Assembly: GCA_026874595.1 (NCBI GenBank)
Contig: CM049310.1
Location: 19,384,058 to 19,448,057, forward strand
Direction of reading: 5' to 3'
DNA length: 64,000 nt
DNA from: Sipunculus nudus
Taxonomy: Eukaryota; Annelida; Sipuncula; Golfingiida; Sipunculidae
The notes below the pieces were generated by a model. It made no database searches, was not told the origin of the DNA, and worked only from the letters and a program-made list of their open reading frames with translations. The translations under genes and the position numbers were made by a program. Positions 12,021 to 23,999 of the stretch are shown here, piece by piece. Each line of letters begins with the position of its first letter. The first letter of the stretch is position 1.

Positions 12021-12041
12021 ACACAAGTCAGAATGATTTAA

Positions 12042-12335
12042 GTAAAACATAAAGTATGTGATTATTCAGTAAAAACTGTTACATAATAGTAATTTGATGC
12101 TGTAAGAAAACATCATCAGACTGGCATCATCAGCCTTACTTAAATGATTAGGTTACCTAAAATGATATGTATGCATTACATAGTGAACGTAAAACATAAA
12201 GTATGTGATTATTCAGTAAAAACTGTTACATAATAGTAATTTGATGCTGTAAGAAAACATCATCAGACTGGCATCATCAGCCTTACTTAAATGATTAGGT
12301 TACCTAAAATGATATGTATGCATTACATAGTGAAC
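12042..12335. repeat. 147-bp perfect or near-perfect tandem duplication
   Basis: GTAAAACATAAAGTATGTGA starts at 12042 and again at 12189. The two 147-bp units (12042-12188, 12189-12335) read the same throughout, including AAGAAAACATCATCAGACTGG and the end GCATTACATAGTGAAC. It lies only 46 bp left of the 4.46-kb duplication. Confidence 0.95.
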
Positions 12336-12575
12336 GAAACTGGAAAAGTTTCCTAAATTATAAAATTTGAACTGAACTGGAACCAAACCCCGGTTTGCCT
12401 ATGTCTGCCAACTCCTCAACTTTTGGAATCAGTTCAGTTCTGCACCAAAATTTAATGGGAATACTGAGTTCATTATTAATATTTGTTCCAAAGATTTGAT
12501 CTCTTTTAATATCAAAATCAGCAGACAGAAAATATGTGGTGATAGTCCGCAGGGCAAACAAGTGACCCATGGATC

Positions 12576-13330
12576 ATGACGCTCAGCTGACTAGTATTAC
12601 ACAACAGCCTCATGTGCACAACACTGTTTGATCATCTGAAATCCAAATTATCTTGACCTTCTGACACCAATTTCGACAGGATTCATCCTCAAGTAACTAG
12701 TCATATGTATGTCATCTAAATCTCGTCCTGACTGCATGATACATACAGGCAATAGTTGTACATGAGAAGAAAAGGATTTTTTAAAACTTGTAAGGCCAAG
12801 TTTGTTCATATGTTGCATGGTGACTGGCATATATGTTTAAACTTGAATGGCTTTGTTTCACAATTGCATAAACATGCAGATGTTTACCCATGCCCCCCCC
12901 CCCCCAAAAAAAAAAAAAAATTAGGGGGAAAAGTTTAAGATTAGAATGCTACAGATTTACCTTGAAGATCAAGGTCCTTTGTTTCAAAAGTCCTTAAAAA
13001 AACTGGTTGAAACAATTTGTAGATTAAATTTCAGAAATGGTGTTGACAAGAAATCTTTTATTTTGGCACATTTGACCTTGAAGATCAAGGCCAAGGTAAC
13101 AAGTTTTCAAACTAACTGAAACAGTTTGTGAATCAACTTTGAGGAAATAAACTATGCAGTGTTTCAAGCACTTACAAGTCTGACTTGCATGGTGCCAAAA
13201 AATTTTTTTATAGAAAATAGGCCACTGTGACCTAGTTTCAGGTATACAAGGAGATTTCCCAAGGACCACCCTGGACCTTGAGTTAGAATTTTATTTCTTG
13301 GTCAAATGGTTACAATTTATTCCTTTTTGA
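12576..13330 (+). repeat. Dispersed GGTCAC/GTGACC repeat family member (in unit 1)
   Basis: Begins with ATGACGCTCAGCTGA (12576-12590), a 15-mer also found at 17038, 53685 and, inverted, 45791. It contains the family modules ACCTTGAAGATCAAGG (twice), GCCACTGTGACCTAGTTTCA, CAAGGAGATTTCCC and TTTCTTGGTCAAATGGTTAC. The same module order occurs at 53.7-55.2 kb. It has no coding content. Confidence 0.65.
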
Positions 13331-16300
13331 TAACAAACAGCCATATGGATGAAATTACAATGTACGGTTACCCATTGCAGGGATCGTGATACTTTAAAAT
13401 TTTCACCTTTCAAACAGAAAGCATTAATACAAGTTTTCCTTTCTGCAGAAATATTTGCCTTTCCGCTAAAGATGCATCCTACCATCTTATCAGTCATGCT
13501 CTGCTCTGTGTAAACCTGATTCTACCATCCTACATGCAAACTTGCATGCAAAAAGAACTGAATGTTTTCAATAGTAGCACCGTTATATCAAAGTTTAAGA
13601 AATTATAGACCATCTTTTGTTAAATATATAAGAAATATTAGGAATTGGATGAAGACCACCTATATCTATATAAAATATTTCATGTTTGTCATGTTTTTCA
13701 CTATACTCATTATTTATGTGGAAAACATCATGTATATAGGTGTTCACCTTTCCCACAGAGTGGTACAAAATGAATAAAGTCTTTCAATCTAGTCGTTTGC
13801 CTATCTGAGACAGGCGGAAAGGCATTATAACCACTCCTGCACTGATGTAACTCAGCATGACCAAGTCAGCTGAGCAAAATTTAGTCATGCTGGGCCAAAA
13901 ATCATATTTGATCAAATCCTTAAGCAAATCTGCATTGAAATTAAATCATGTCTTCCTTGGTCAAAGTACAACTCCTACAGTTGCACTGAAATCGAATATA
14001 GTCCGACCCAGTAACTGTGTCTGCTTGTTTTTCTGGGATAAATTTCAAACAAGTAAAGCAGTGTAAACCTTTCTTGTCTAAAGTTTGCATGAGCTTTTCC
14101 GCCCACTACCTGCGAAAAAATTAATGCCTTACCTTGTTTTGATTTTGTATGAGACAAATAATCCAAAATATGACAAAACAAGTTACAGTGATTATGACTT
14201 ATTCCTTGCCTGAGAACTGATAAACAAGCCAAAGTTATGACATCAGTCAATTGAAGGTGATGTGCCAACGATCACTGTGACGTCTTTCTGACATCACTGT
14301 TTTCTAATAAACAACAAACACAGCCATAGACATGGAAAGTGTACCATGAAGGAATGTACTGTCCAGCATTGCCGGGAAAACGCCATTCACGGTATTTCAG
14401 CATAAATAACGCAAAAGTGTTGCTAAGTAAATATGTTTTACATGATAAACAACTACTTCACACAAAATTGGCAGAACATCTGTTTGTCCAATTCAGGCGA
14501 CAGGGCATTTTTTGAAAATATTCTTAAAATAATTATCACGAAAAAAAAATGCGGAGAAGGGTTTTGGGACGGACTATAGGCTATATAGCGTTTTCAGAAT
14601 TCTGTGAACGATCAAACCTACGTGGATGAAAACCGGCATTACCGGGATCTCCTTTTCAGGTAAACATAAAAAAATGGCAGCCATATATGATATAATTAAT
14701 GCATCCCTCATGATTAAATAGAAGGTATCATAATTGATTACTTCACAAACCCGGCACAGCATTCAGCAGCATTACCGGTACCTGATAACGCGGGAATGGT
14801 TGGCCGTTGGGCAAATCAAATCAAATTGAAGTGTGAGGGGTCAACTGATGATTAATTACTGAACTCTGTCATATGAGTATAATGCTTGATCTTACTTTGA
14901 CTTTCTTTCGCTGAGGCCTCTTTTAAATTCTCTTCGACGAACACGGTAGGAACATGATTTGATTTAGAAAAAAGTTCATTGGAAATTCAGTCATCTTCTT
15001 CCGCTGAATGAAGGACGAGCGCTACCTACCGAGAAAATCATTGTTTTTCCTGACATGCGCTAGATGGCGCTATGTGAAGGTATAAATTCATGGGTGTCTT
15101 GTTTGCTTTCTGGCAAATAGGTCTAATCTTGGTTTAATATAGCTTTCAAATCTGTATTAAAATTAATATAAGCCACAATGATATATACATATTTGTAATT
15201 CTAAGAATATTCTGTATTAGATTATGTATCAATTAACAGTGTCTTTGTTTCTGCTCTGAAGATTTTAAACTTTAAAAAATATTTTTTTTAATATAAATTT
15301 TAAACGCGATACATCTCACATTTGGCTAAGGGAATGTATCTAAAATACTATTATATATAATGATACAAATAATACATGTTTATTCAAAATTGCAATACTG
15401 CAAACCGGTGTTCAGGAGTCCTGTTTCCAGCAAGTTTGTCCACAGGGACCTTCCGCATTAGATTAAAAAAAAAAAAAAAAAAAATGGAACTACATACCTG
15501 AGCATCTGCTGTCATAAAACATCATATCAACACCTTAGCTCCCGTGCTCTTTGTCGCTACACCACATACTGGATACCAAAGCCGCGTGTATGCAGTTAAT
15601 CATCGATAATCATTTAAATCATGTCTGAGTTAAAGAACAGCAAAAATAAGCGATATATAATCCACTACGCTGTACACGTTTTACTGCTCCTGATGATGTA
15701 ATTAAAAAACACACATATTTTATTGTTAGTAAGGCAGTAAGGAAACGTATTCAAACTTGATAATTTGAAAAATACATTCACTTTTTTTTGCGGGACACAC
15801 TTTAACAAGAGAAAGACGGTGCCCAATGGGGCGCTCCAGGGCACCCAGTCATATTTCGTAATTCCTTTCTATATATTTTTTGTTAATATTTGCATTTTCA
15901 GGTTATGAACCATTTCAGGTATTAAATATTTCATGTATGGAGCTAGTTACGTTTCACATGAGAGTATATACGGATTTAAACAAAAAGTTGATAGCTGTAG
16001 TTACTATGGATTCCGAGCATTATTTTAGCTGTGCCTGTTAGGCGAACTACGATAATTCTACATGTACGTGAGACATATCAAACCGTTCGTGGTTATAGGA
16101 GTTATTAAATTATATAAACAAAACACATATTTTGTTAAATAAAACGGAAATCAGTGCCTGTATCGACATCACAGCGTCTAGCCATCAACGATGATTATTT
16201 ATATATCAAACAGCATATTTCATTTACCTATCCTCATATGCACACGGGGACAGACTGAAATCATTGAAATCAAAGATGTCTCACTATATTTAGACATATT

Positions 16301-16470
16301 TCTCTTACAGTAAGCTAATACGCACACAGACTAAATTTAAAAATATATACGTGTATTGTGCTGGTGGCGACCATGAACATTTTTGTTAGATAATTATGCG
16401 AGAACATATGAGGAGCTAGACCAAGTCGTAGCTGTTGTCATCTAGCGGCAAATATTAAAACGAAATCTTC
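13331..16470. other. Interior of duplication unit 1, no gene recognised
   Basis: Only short broken frames occur, and the same ones recur in unit 2. An A20 run at about 15465-15484 preceded by CACAGGGACCTTCCGCATTA could be the tail of an old retroposed insertion on the + strand, but no head was identified. Confidence 0.5.
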
Positions 16471-16474
16471 CGTT

Positions 16475-16843
16475 TAGAATCTTGAAGGAACGTGTGACTT
16501 GCTGTTTCTGTGCGAACACTGGCTCAGTCCACATGAACTAGCATCATATAAACAAACCTATTGCGTTGAGCATCTTTGGACACATATGAAATCCAGTATT
16601 GATGTAGAAAGACCTTTGATTGGACGTCCATACAGAGGTATCGGGTTCATTGCCAAGAAACGCGAACATATTGTGTATAAACCTCTTATAGTTAATTCTG
16701 ATAGAGTCACAGGAGTACAGATTGTGTCTGGGACCAAAACTATATTAACTGTAAATATATGTTTATATGCCTTATTATAATGGCTGCACTGACCTGATTG
16801 AGTTGTACAATGAAACTCTTGACATCTTACAGTCCGCCATTGA
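16475..16843 (+). pseudogene. LINE endonuclease fragment (copy 1, cut by the duplication)
   Basis: After a TAG at 16475-16477 the frame reads CDLLFLCEHWLSPHEL, then GRPY(R)GIGFIAKK, SDRVTGVQI, and after a frameshift MPYYNGCTDLIELYNETLDI. These match the apurinic-type endonuclease of non-LTR retrotransposons. The LINE is 5'-truncated (no upstream catalytic motifs) and here stops at the duplication junction, where sequence switches from ATTGA to ACCAAACCCC. Arg at 16634 replaces the Gly kept in the second copy. Confidence 0.85.
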
Positions 16844-19800
16844 ACCAAACCCCGGTTTGCCTATGTCTGCCAACTCCTCAACTTTTGGAATCAGTTCAGT
16901 TCTGCACCAAAATTTAATGGGAATACTGAGTTCATTATTAATATTTGTTCCAAAGATTTGATCTCTTTTAATATCAAAATCAGCAGACAGAAAATATGTG
17001 GTGATAGTCCGCAGGGCAAACAAGTGACCCATGGATCATGACGCTCAGCTGACTAGTATTACACAACAGCCTCATGTGCACAACACTGTTTGATCATCTG
17101 AAATCCAAATTATCTTGACCTTCTGACACCAATTTCGACAGGATTCATCCTCAAGTAACTAGTCATATGTATGTCATCTAAATCTCGTCCTGACTGCATG
17201 ATACATACAGGCAATAGTTGTACATGAGAAGAAAAGGATTTTTTAAAACTTGTAAGGCCAAGTTTGTTCATATGTTGCATGGTGACTGGCATATATGTTT
17301 AAACTTGAATGGCTTTGTTTCACAATTGCATAAACATGCAGATGTTTACCCATGCCCCCCCCCCCAAAAAAAAAAAAAAAATTAGGGGGAAAAGTTTAAG
17401 ATTAGAATGCTACAGATTTACCTTGAAGATCAAGGTCCTTTGTTTCAAAAGTCCTTAAAAAAACTGGTTGAAACAATTTGTAGATTAAATTTCAGAAATG
17501 GTGTTGACAAGAAATCTTTTATTTTGGCACATTTGACCTTGAAGATCAAGGCCAAGGTAACAAGTTTTCAAACTAACTGAAACAGTTTGTGAATCAACTT
17601 TGAGGAAATAAACTATGCAGTGTTTCAAGCACTTACAAGTCTGACTTGCATGGTGCCAAAAAATTTTTTTATAGAAAATAGGCCACTGTGACCTAGTTTC
17701 AGGTATACAAGGAGATTTCCCAAGGACCACCCTGGACCTTGAGTTAGAATTTTATTTCTTGGTCAAATGGTTACAATTTATTCCTTTTTGATAACAAACA
17801 GCCATATGGATGAAATTACAATGTACGGTTACCCATTGCAGGGATCGTGATACTTTAAAATTTTCACCTTTCAAACAGAAAGCATTAATACAAGTTTTCC
17901 TTTCTGCAGAAATATTTGCCTTTCCGCTAAAGATGCATCCTACCATCTTATCAGTCATGCTCTGCTCTGTGTAAACCTGATTCTACCATCCTACATGCAA
18001 ACTTGCATGCAAAAAGAACTGAATGTTTTCAATAGTAGCACCGTTATATCAAAGTTTAAGAAATTATAGACCATCTTTTGTTAAATATATAAGAAATATT
18101 AGGAATTGGATGAAGACCACCTATATCTATATAAAATATTTCATGTTTGTCATGTTTTTCACTATACTCATTATTTATGTGGAAAACATCATGTATATAG
18201 GTGTTCACCTTTCCCACAGAGTGGTACAAAATGAATAAAGTCTTTCAATCTAGTCGTTTGCCTATCTGAGACAGGCGGAAAGGCATTATAACCACTCCTG
18301 CACTGATGTAACTCAGCATGACCAAGTCAGCTGAGCAAAATTTAGTCATGCTGGGCCAAAAATCATATTTGATCAAATCCTTAAGCAAATCTGCATTGAA
18401 ATTAAATCATGTCTTCCTTGGTCAAAGTACAACTCCTACAGTTGCACTGAAATCGAATATAGTCCGACCCAGTAACTGTGTCTGCTTGTTTTTCTGGGAT
18501 AAATTTCAAACAAGTAAAGCAGTGTAAACCTTTCTTGTCTAAAGTTTGCATGAGCTTTTCCGCCCACTACCTGCGAAAAAATTAATGCCTTACCTTGTTT
18601 TGATTTTGTATGAGACAAATAATCCAAAATATGACAAAACAAGTTACAGTGATTATGACTTATTCCTTGCCTGAGAACTGATAAACAAGCCAAAGTTATG
18701 ACATCAGTCAATTGAAGGTGATGTGCCAACGATCACTGTGACGTCTTTCTGACATCACTGTTTTCTAATAAACAACAAACACAGCCATAGACATGGAAAG
18801 TGTACCATGAAGGAATGTACTGTCCAGCATTGCCGGGAAAACGCCATTCACGGTATTTCAGCATAAATAACGCAAAAGTGTTGCTAAGTAAATATGTTTT
18901 ACATGATAAACAACTACTTCACACAAAATTGGCAGAACATCTGTTTGTCCAATTCAGGCGACAGGGCATTTTTTGAAAATATTCTTAAAATAATTATCAC
19001 GAAAAAAAAATGCGGAGAAGGGTTTTGGGACGGACTATAGGCTATATAGCGTTTTCAGAATTCTGTGAACGATCAAACCTACGTGGATGAAAACCGGCAT
19101 TACCGGGATCTCCTTTTCAGGTAAACATAAAAAAATGGCAGCCATATATGATATAATTAATGCATCCCTCATGATTAAATAGAAGGTATCATAATTGATT
19201 ACTTCACAAACCCGGCACAGCATTCAGCAGCATTACCGGTACCTGATAACGCGGGAATGGTTGGCCGTTGGGCAAATCAAATCAAATTGAAGTGTGAGGG
19301 GTCAACTGATGATTAATTACTGAACTCTGTCATATGAGTATAATGCTTGATCTTACTTTGACTTTCTTTCGCTGAGGCCTCTTTTAAATTCTCTTCGACG
19401 AACACGGTAGGAACATGATTTGATTTAGAAAAAAGTTCATTGGAAATTCAGTCATCTTCTTCCGCTGAATGAAGGACGAGCGCTACCTACCGAGAAAATC
19501 ATTGTTTTTCCTGACATGCGCTAGATGGCGCTATGTGAAGGTATAAATTCATGGGTGTCTTGTTTGCTTTCTGGCAAATAGGTCTAATCTTGGTTTAATA
19601 TAGCTTTCAAATCTGTATTAAAATTAATATAAGCCACAATGATATATACATATTTGTAATTCTAAGAATATTCTGTATTAGATTATGTATCAATTAACAG
19701 TGTCTTTGTTTCTGCTCTGAAGATTTTAAACTTTAAAAAATATTTTTTTTAATATAAATTTTAAACGCGATACATCTCACATTTGGCTAAGGGAATGTAT

Positions 19801-21305
19801 CTAAAATACTATTATATATAATGATACAAATAATACATGTTTATTCAAAATTGCAATACTGCAAACCGGTGTTCAGGAGTCCTGTTTCCAGCAAGTTTGT
19901 CCACAGGGACCTTCCGCATTAGATTAAAAAAAAAAAAAAAAAAAAATGGAACTACATACCTGAGCATCTGCTGTCATAAAACATCATATCAACACCTTAG
20001 CTCCCGTGCTCTTTGTCGCTACACCACATACTGGATACCAAAGCCGCGTGTATGCAGTTAATCATCGATAATCATTTAAATCATGTCTGAGTTAAAGAAC
20101 AGCAAAAATAAGCGATATATAATCCACTACGCTGTACACGTTTTACTGCTCCTGATGATGTAATTAAAAAACACACATATTTTATTGTTAGTAAGGCAGT
20201 AAGGAAACGTATTCAAACTTGATAATTTGAAAAATACATTCACTTTTTTATGCGGGACACACTTTAACAAGAGAAAGACGGTGCCCAATGGGGCGCTCCA
20301 GGGCACCCAGTCATATTTCGTAATTCCTTTCTATATATTTTTTGTTAATATTTGCATTTTCAGGTTATGAACCATTTCAGGTATTAAATATTTCATGTAT
20401 GGAGCTAGTTACGTTTCACATGAGAGTATATACGGATTTAAACAAAAAGTTGATAGCTGTAGTTACTATGGATTCCGAGCATTATTTTAGCTGTGCCTGT
20501 TAGGCGAACTACGATAATTCTACATGTACGTGAGACATATCAAACCGTTCGTGGTTATAGGAGTTATTAAATTATATAAACAAAACACATATTTTGTTAA
20601 ATAAAACGGAAATCAGTGCCTGTATCGACATCACAGCGTCTAGCCATCAACGATGATTATTTATATATCAAACAGCATATTTCATTTACCTATCCTCATA
20701 TGCACACGGGGACAGACTGAAATCATTGAAATCAAAGATGTCTCACTATATTTAGACATATTTCTCTTACAGTAAGCTAATACGCACACAGACTAAATTT
20801 AAAAATATATACGTGTATTGTGCTGGTGGCGACCATGAACATTTTTGTTAGATAATTATGCGAGAACATATGAGGAGCTAGACCAAGTCGTAGCTGTTGT
20901 CATCTAGCGGCAAATATTAAAACGAAATCTTCCGTTTAGAATCTTGAAGGAACGTGTGACTTGCTGTTTCTGTGCGAACACTGGCTCAGTCCACATGAAC
21001 TAGCATCATATAAACAAACCTATTGCGTTGAGCATCTTTGGACACATATGAAATCCAGTATTGATGTAGAAAGACCTTTGATTGGACGTCCATACGGAGG
21101 TATCGGGTTCATTGCCAAGAAACGCGAACATATTGTGTATAAACCTCTTATAGTTAATTCTGATAGAGTCACAGGAGTACAGATTGTGTCTGGGACCAAA
21201 ACTATATTAACTTTAAATATATGTTTATATGCCTTATTATAATGGCTGCACTGACCTGATTGAGTTGTACAATGAAACTCTTGACATCTTACAGTCCGCC
21301 ATTGA
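16844..21305. repeat. 4,462-bp tandem segmental duplication, unit 2
   Basis: Near-identical second copy of 12382-16843, in the same orientation and directly adjacent. It differs at only a few bases and homopolymer lengths, as listed for unit 1. At its right end the LINE continues uninterrupted into its endonuclease and reverse-transcriptase parts. This places the original LINE here and makes unit 1 the truncated side of the event. No gene is recognised apart from the LINE. Confidence 0.96.
17038..17790 (+). repeat. Dispersed GGTCAC/GTGACC repeat family member (in unit 2)
   Basis: Duplicate of the repeat at 12576-13330, carried along in the tandem duplication. It starts with the same 15-mer. 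Confidence 0.65.
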
Positions 21306-23810
21306 TAGCATGGCGCCCTCACCCATAATGATAGTTGGTGATATGAATGCTAACCTGCCACGCCAGGCTGAATTGTCAAGATATTGGTACAGGTCTCATC
21401 CATTTAACATGCGTAGTTTTATGTTGTATGAGTTTTTTATGCAATAATGGTTTCAAAGTTGCAAACTTCTGTTTCAATCAAGATGTATCTTACACATATC
21501 TAAACGGGAGACATCGATCATATGTTGACCACGTGTTTTATTCTAGTTTCATTGACGATCTAATCAGTAATTGCTCAATATTGTCAAATATGCCAACCAA
21601 TGTAAGTGATCACCTTCCCTTGAACACGATTGTTTCACTGCCTGTATTTGCTACAAAGAAATATAATGTGTACAATCATATTCTGCAATACCCCAGACTA
21701 GATTGGTCGAATACTAAAGTATGTGATTCTTATCACCGTTATTTTAAGGAAACTGCTAGCCTATTACCTGCAGTAAACCTGAATAACGTGAAATCCAGAG
21801 ATGAGGCTTATTCTATGGTTAATATAATGTGTGATGACATGAATAAGACGATGCATGATGCCTGTTCTAAGGTCATAAATGATAAACATTCTAGATACAA
21901 GGGTCGGTTTAAGCCAAATAGCTGGTGGAATTATGACTGCTTGATTACACGTGATAAACAACGCTCCTGGTATGGCATATGGAAATCATGCGGTTGGCCA
22001 CGCGAGGGCCATGTATATGCATGTTATAAAGCAGCTAAGAAAATGTATCGTTCAGCCTGTATAACCAAGCTATGAATAATCATATGAACAAATTATCGCT
22101 GAAGTTAAATAATCTGTATACGAGTAGAAATATGAAGAAATTTTGGAATTTGATAAGGCGGACAAAAATGGAACAAGCCTCGTATGATAACATTGATATA
22201 TCTAAATTGACGGAGTATTATACTGAAAAGTTCGGCGATTCTGATGTTCAAAACATGTTTACTCTGTGTATCAGATATCGCGTTGTGCCAGGTTGTTTTT
22301 ATCAATGGTTATTGGTAGCTTTACTTAAAAAACCAACACTAGATCCTACTATACCAAGAAATTATCGACCTATTACAATCTCATGTACGATATCTAAAAT
22401 TATGGAATTATATATACTGGATGTATCTGATTTCCACGAATTTAGTGATTTGCAATTCGGATTCTTTGCAGGGAGAGGTACGAATATGGCCTCTTCCCTA
22501 GCTAATGATGTCATAACGTTTTGTTCCAAGCGTGGTTCTCCCGTTTATACATGTTCATTAGATGCAGAGGGTGCGTTTGATGCTGTACCACATGCTATTT
22601 TGTTTAAGAAAGCTATGAATGTTATACCTGATCACTGCTGGGTACTGATTGTGAACTGGTATAAATCAATAACAGTTCAAATTAAATGGGGTTCACAGCT
22701 AAGTGAGGCAATAAAAATTACCAAGGGCACACGTCAGGGAGGACTAACCTCCCCTTTTCTCTTTAATTTATTCTATCAAGATTTGATCAACGCATTATCG
22801 AATTTTACAGGTGGCATAAAGATTAATAATGTATCTTACAATGTATTCTGTTATGCTGACGATCTCATGTTAGCAAGTCTGTCTGCCTCTGGTTTACAAA
22901 AGATGATTGATTTAGCTGATGCGTATATAACACAACAAGGTCTTAGGTTTAATTCACAGAAAACCGAGTGTGTCGTTTTTGGGCAGTGTACACTAGAACC
23001 TCACCCTGAATGGCGACTTGATGGTGTTAGGCTGACTGAATGCAAAAGTATGAGATATCTTGGTGTTACTTTGTCAAATTCTAATCCTAAGGAGCATATT
23101 GATGACCACATGCAGGAGGGCATTTTATTCTCTACAAGGAGCTGGTTTCTCAAACTTTGTAAGCGATGTTGATTCTTATCATATGTGTGTGGAAAACAGC
23201 TATTAGGCCTGTGCTGACATATGGCACCAGTGCCTTATATGTCAGTAAACAATCTTTAACAAAAATGGAAAAGTTACAGACACAACTACTAAAGGTCGGT
23301 ATTGGTTTACATAAATATTGCAAAAGTTCTCCCATTTTGAAAGCACTGAACAAAAAAACAGTTGAATTAAATGGTCTTGATTTGACATGCGCCATCTTTA
23401 GTAATAACTCTCGCGCCAGGCCTTTTTATACATATTTACTGAATATGCATGCTTGTGGCAAACTGAGTGGTCATTCTGATCTCATTGCAAGATCAAAAGA
23501 AACGTGTTTAAAATATGGTATAAGTTTTCTCAAATATATTTTGATAAGGGGTACAAGCAAAGGGTAAAAAAGAAATTGATATATGATGTCAATGATGGAG
23601 TGTCGGATACCGTCCGGCAGTTATTGGTCAGTCACGCCCCTTATAATAAATATATCTTAAATATGCTTCTGACACCATTTTAATATATTGATTTTATGTA
23701 TAATACGGTGTCTTATCTGTGGTTTACTGTTCTTATTACTTTATATTTTATTGTGTTTTATGTTCATGTACTCTTCTTCTGAAGGCTTAATAAACTATTA
23801 TTATTATCAA
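20937..23810 (+). pseudogene. 5'-truncated non-LTR retrotransposon, endonuclease and reverse transcriptase, inactivated
   Basis: In order: endonuclease motifs CDLLFLCEHWL, GRPYGGIGF, IVGDMNAN, YVDHVF and SDHLP (to about 21640), then a linker, then reverse transcriptase (22072-23172) with NYRPITIS, DAEGAFDAVPH (catalytic Asp), RQGGLTSPFLFNLF, CYADDLMLAS (catalytic Asp pair) and YLGVTLSN. A C-terminal piece follows (about 23166-23567: RPVLTYGTSALYVSKQSL). Frameshifts near 21230, 21440, 22072 and 23165 break the frame, and the segment between FGDSD and the first RT block looks shortened. The 3' end has AATAAA at 23789-23794 and an (ATT)n tail. It would have copied itself by target-primed reverse transcription. 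The clade is not assigned. Confidence 0.9.
23789..23810 (+). terminator. LINE 3' end: polyadenylation-type signal and (ATT)n tail
   Basis: AATAAA at 23789-23794, followed by CTATTATTATTATC, marks the end of the LINE. Unrelated sequence begins right after it. Confidence 0.6.
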
Positions 23811-23886
23811 TCTGCCTGACCATTTATTCCGCAAGGCTGGTCACACTTCTGCTGACTGGCCTTGAGTTCCAGCGTGTTATATTTGG

Positions 23887-23965
23887 GTGTGCGTGTGTGT
23901 GTGTGTTTCTTTTATGTTTGTAATAATGATAGATACATGGCCAGTTGTTCTCATATATATGTAAG

Positions 23966-23998
<33 letters not shown>
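23887..23998. repeat. (GT)n and (CA)n/(TA)n microsatellite pair
   Basis: A GT tract at 23887-23906 and a CA tract running into TA at 23966-23998 face each other across about 60 bp, giving a potential hairpin of simple sequence. Confidence 0.93.

Positions 23999-23999
<1 letters not shown>

Larger units (their letters stand above)
12382..16843. repeat. 4,462-bp tandem segmental duplication, unit 1
   Basis: Unit 1 is followed head to tail by unit 2 (16844-21305). The unit starts at ACCAAACCCCGGTTTGCC (preceded by a 2-bp GA shared at all three junctions) and ends at GTCCGCCATTGA inside a LINE endonuclease region. Differences seen between copies: C13/A15 versus C11/A16 near 12893, A20 versus A21 near 15465, T versus A near 15788, A versus G (16634/21096) and G versus T (16751/21213). 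The unit contains a dispersed repeat segment, a poly(A) run and the 5'-truncated start of the LINE. No gene is recognised in it. Confidence 0.96.

Noticed and set aside
15465-15484. Processed pseudogene marked by an A20 tract
   Set aside because: No gene-like sequence or target-site duplication was recognised upstream; the tract is only noted within the duplication unit.
16840-16965. 2A-like ribosome-skipping motif (EPNPGLP) at the duplication junction
   Set aside because: The core requires NPGP preceded by D-x-E; here the final Pro is Leu and the frame is created by the junction itself.
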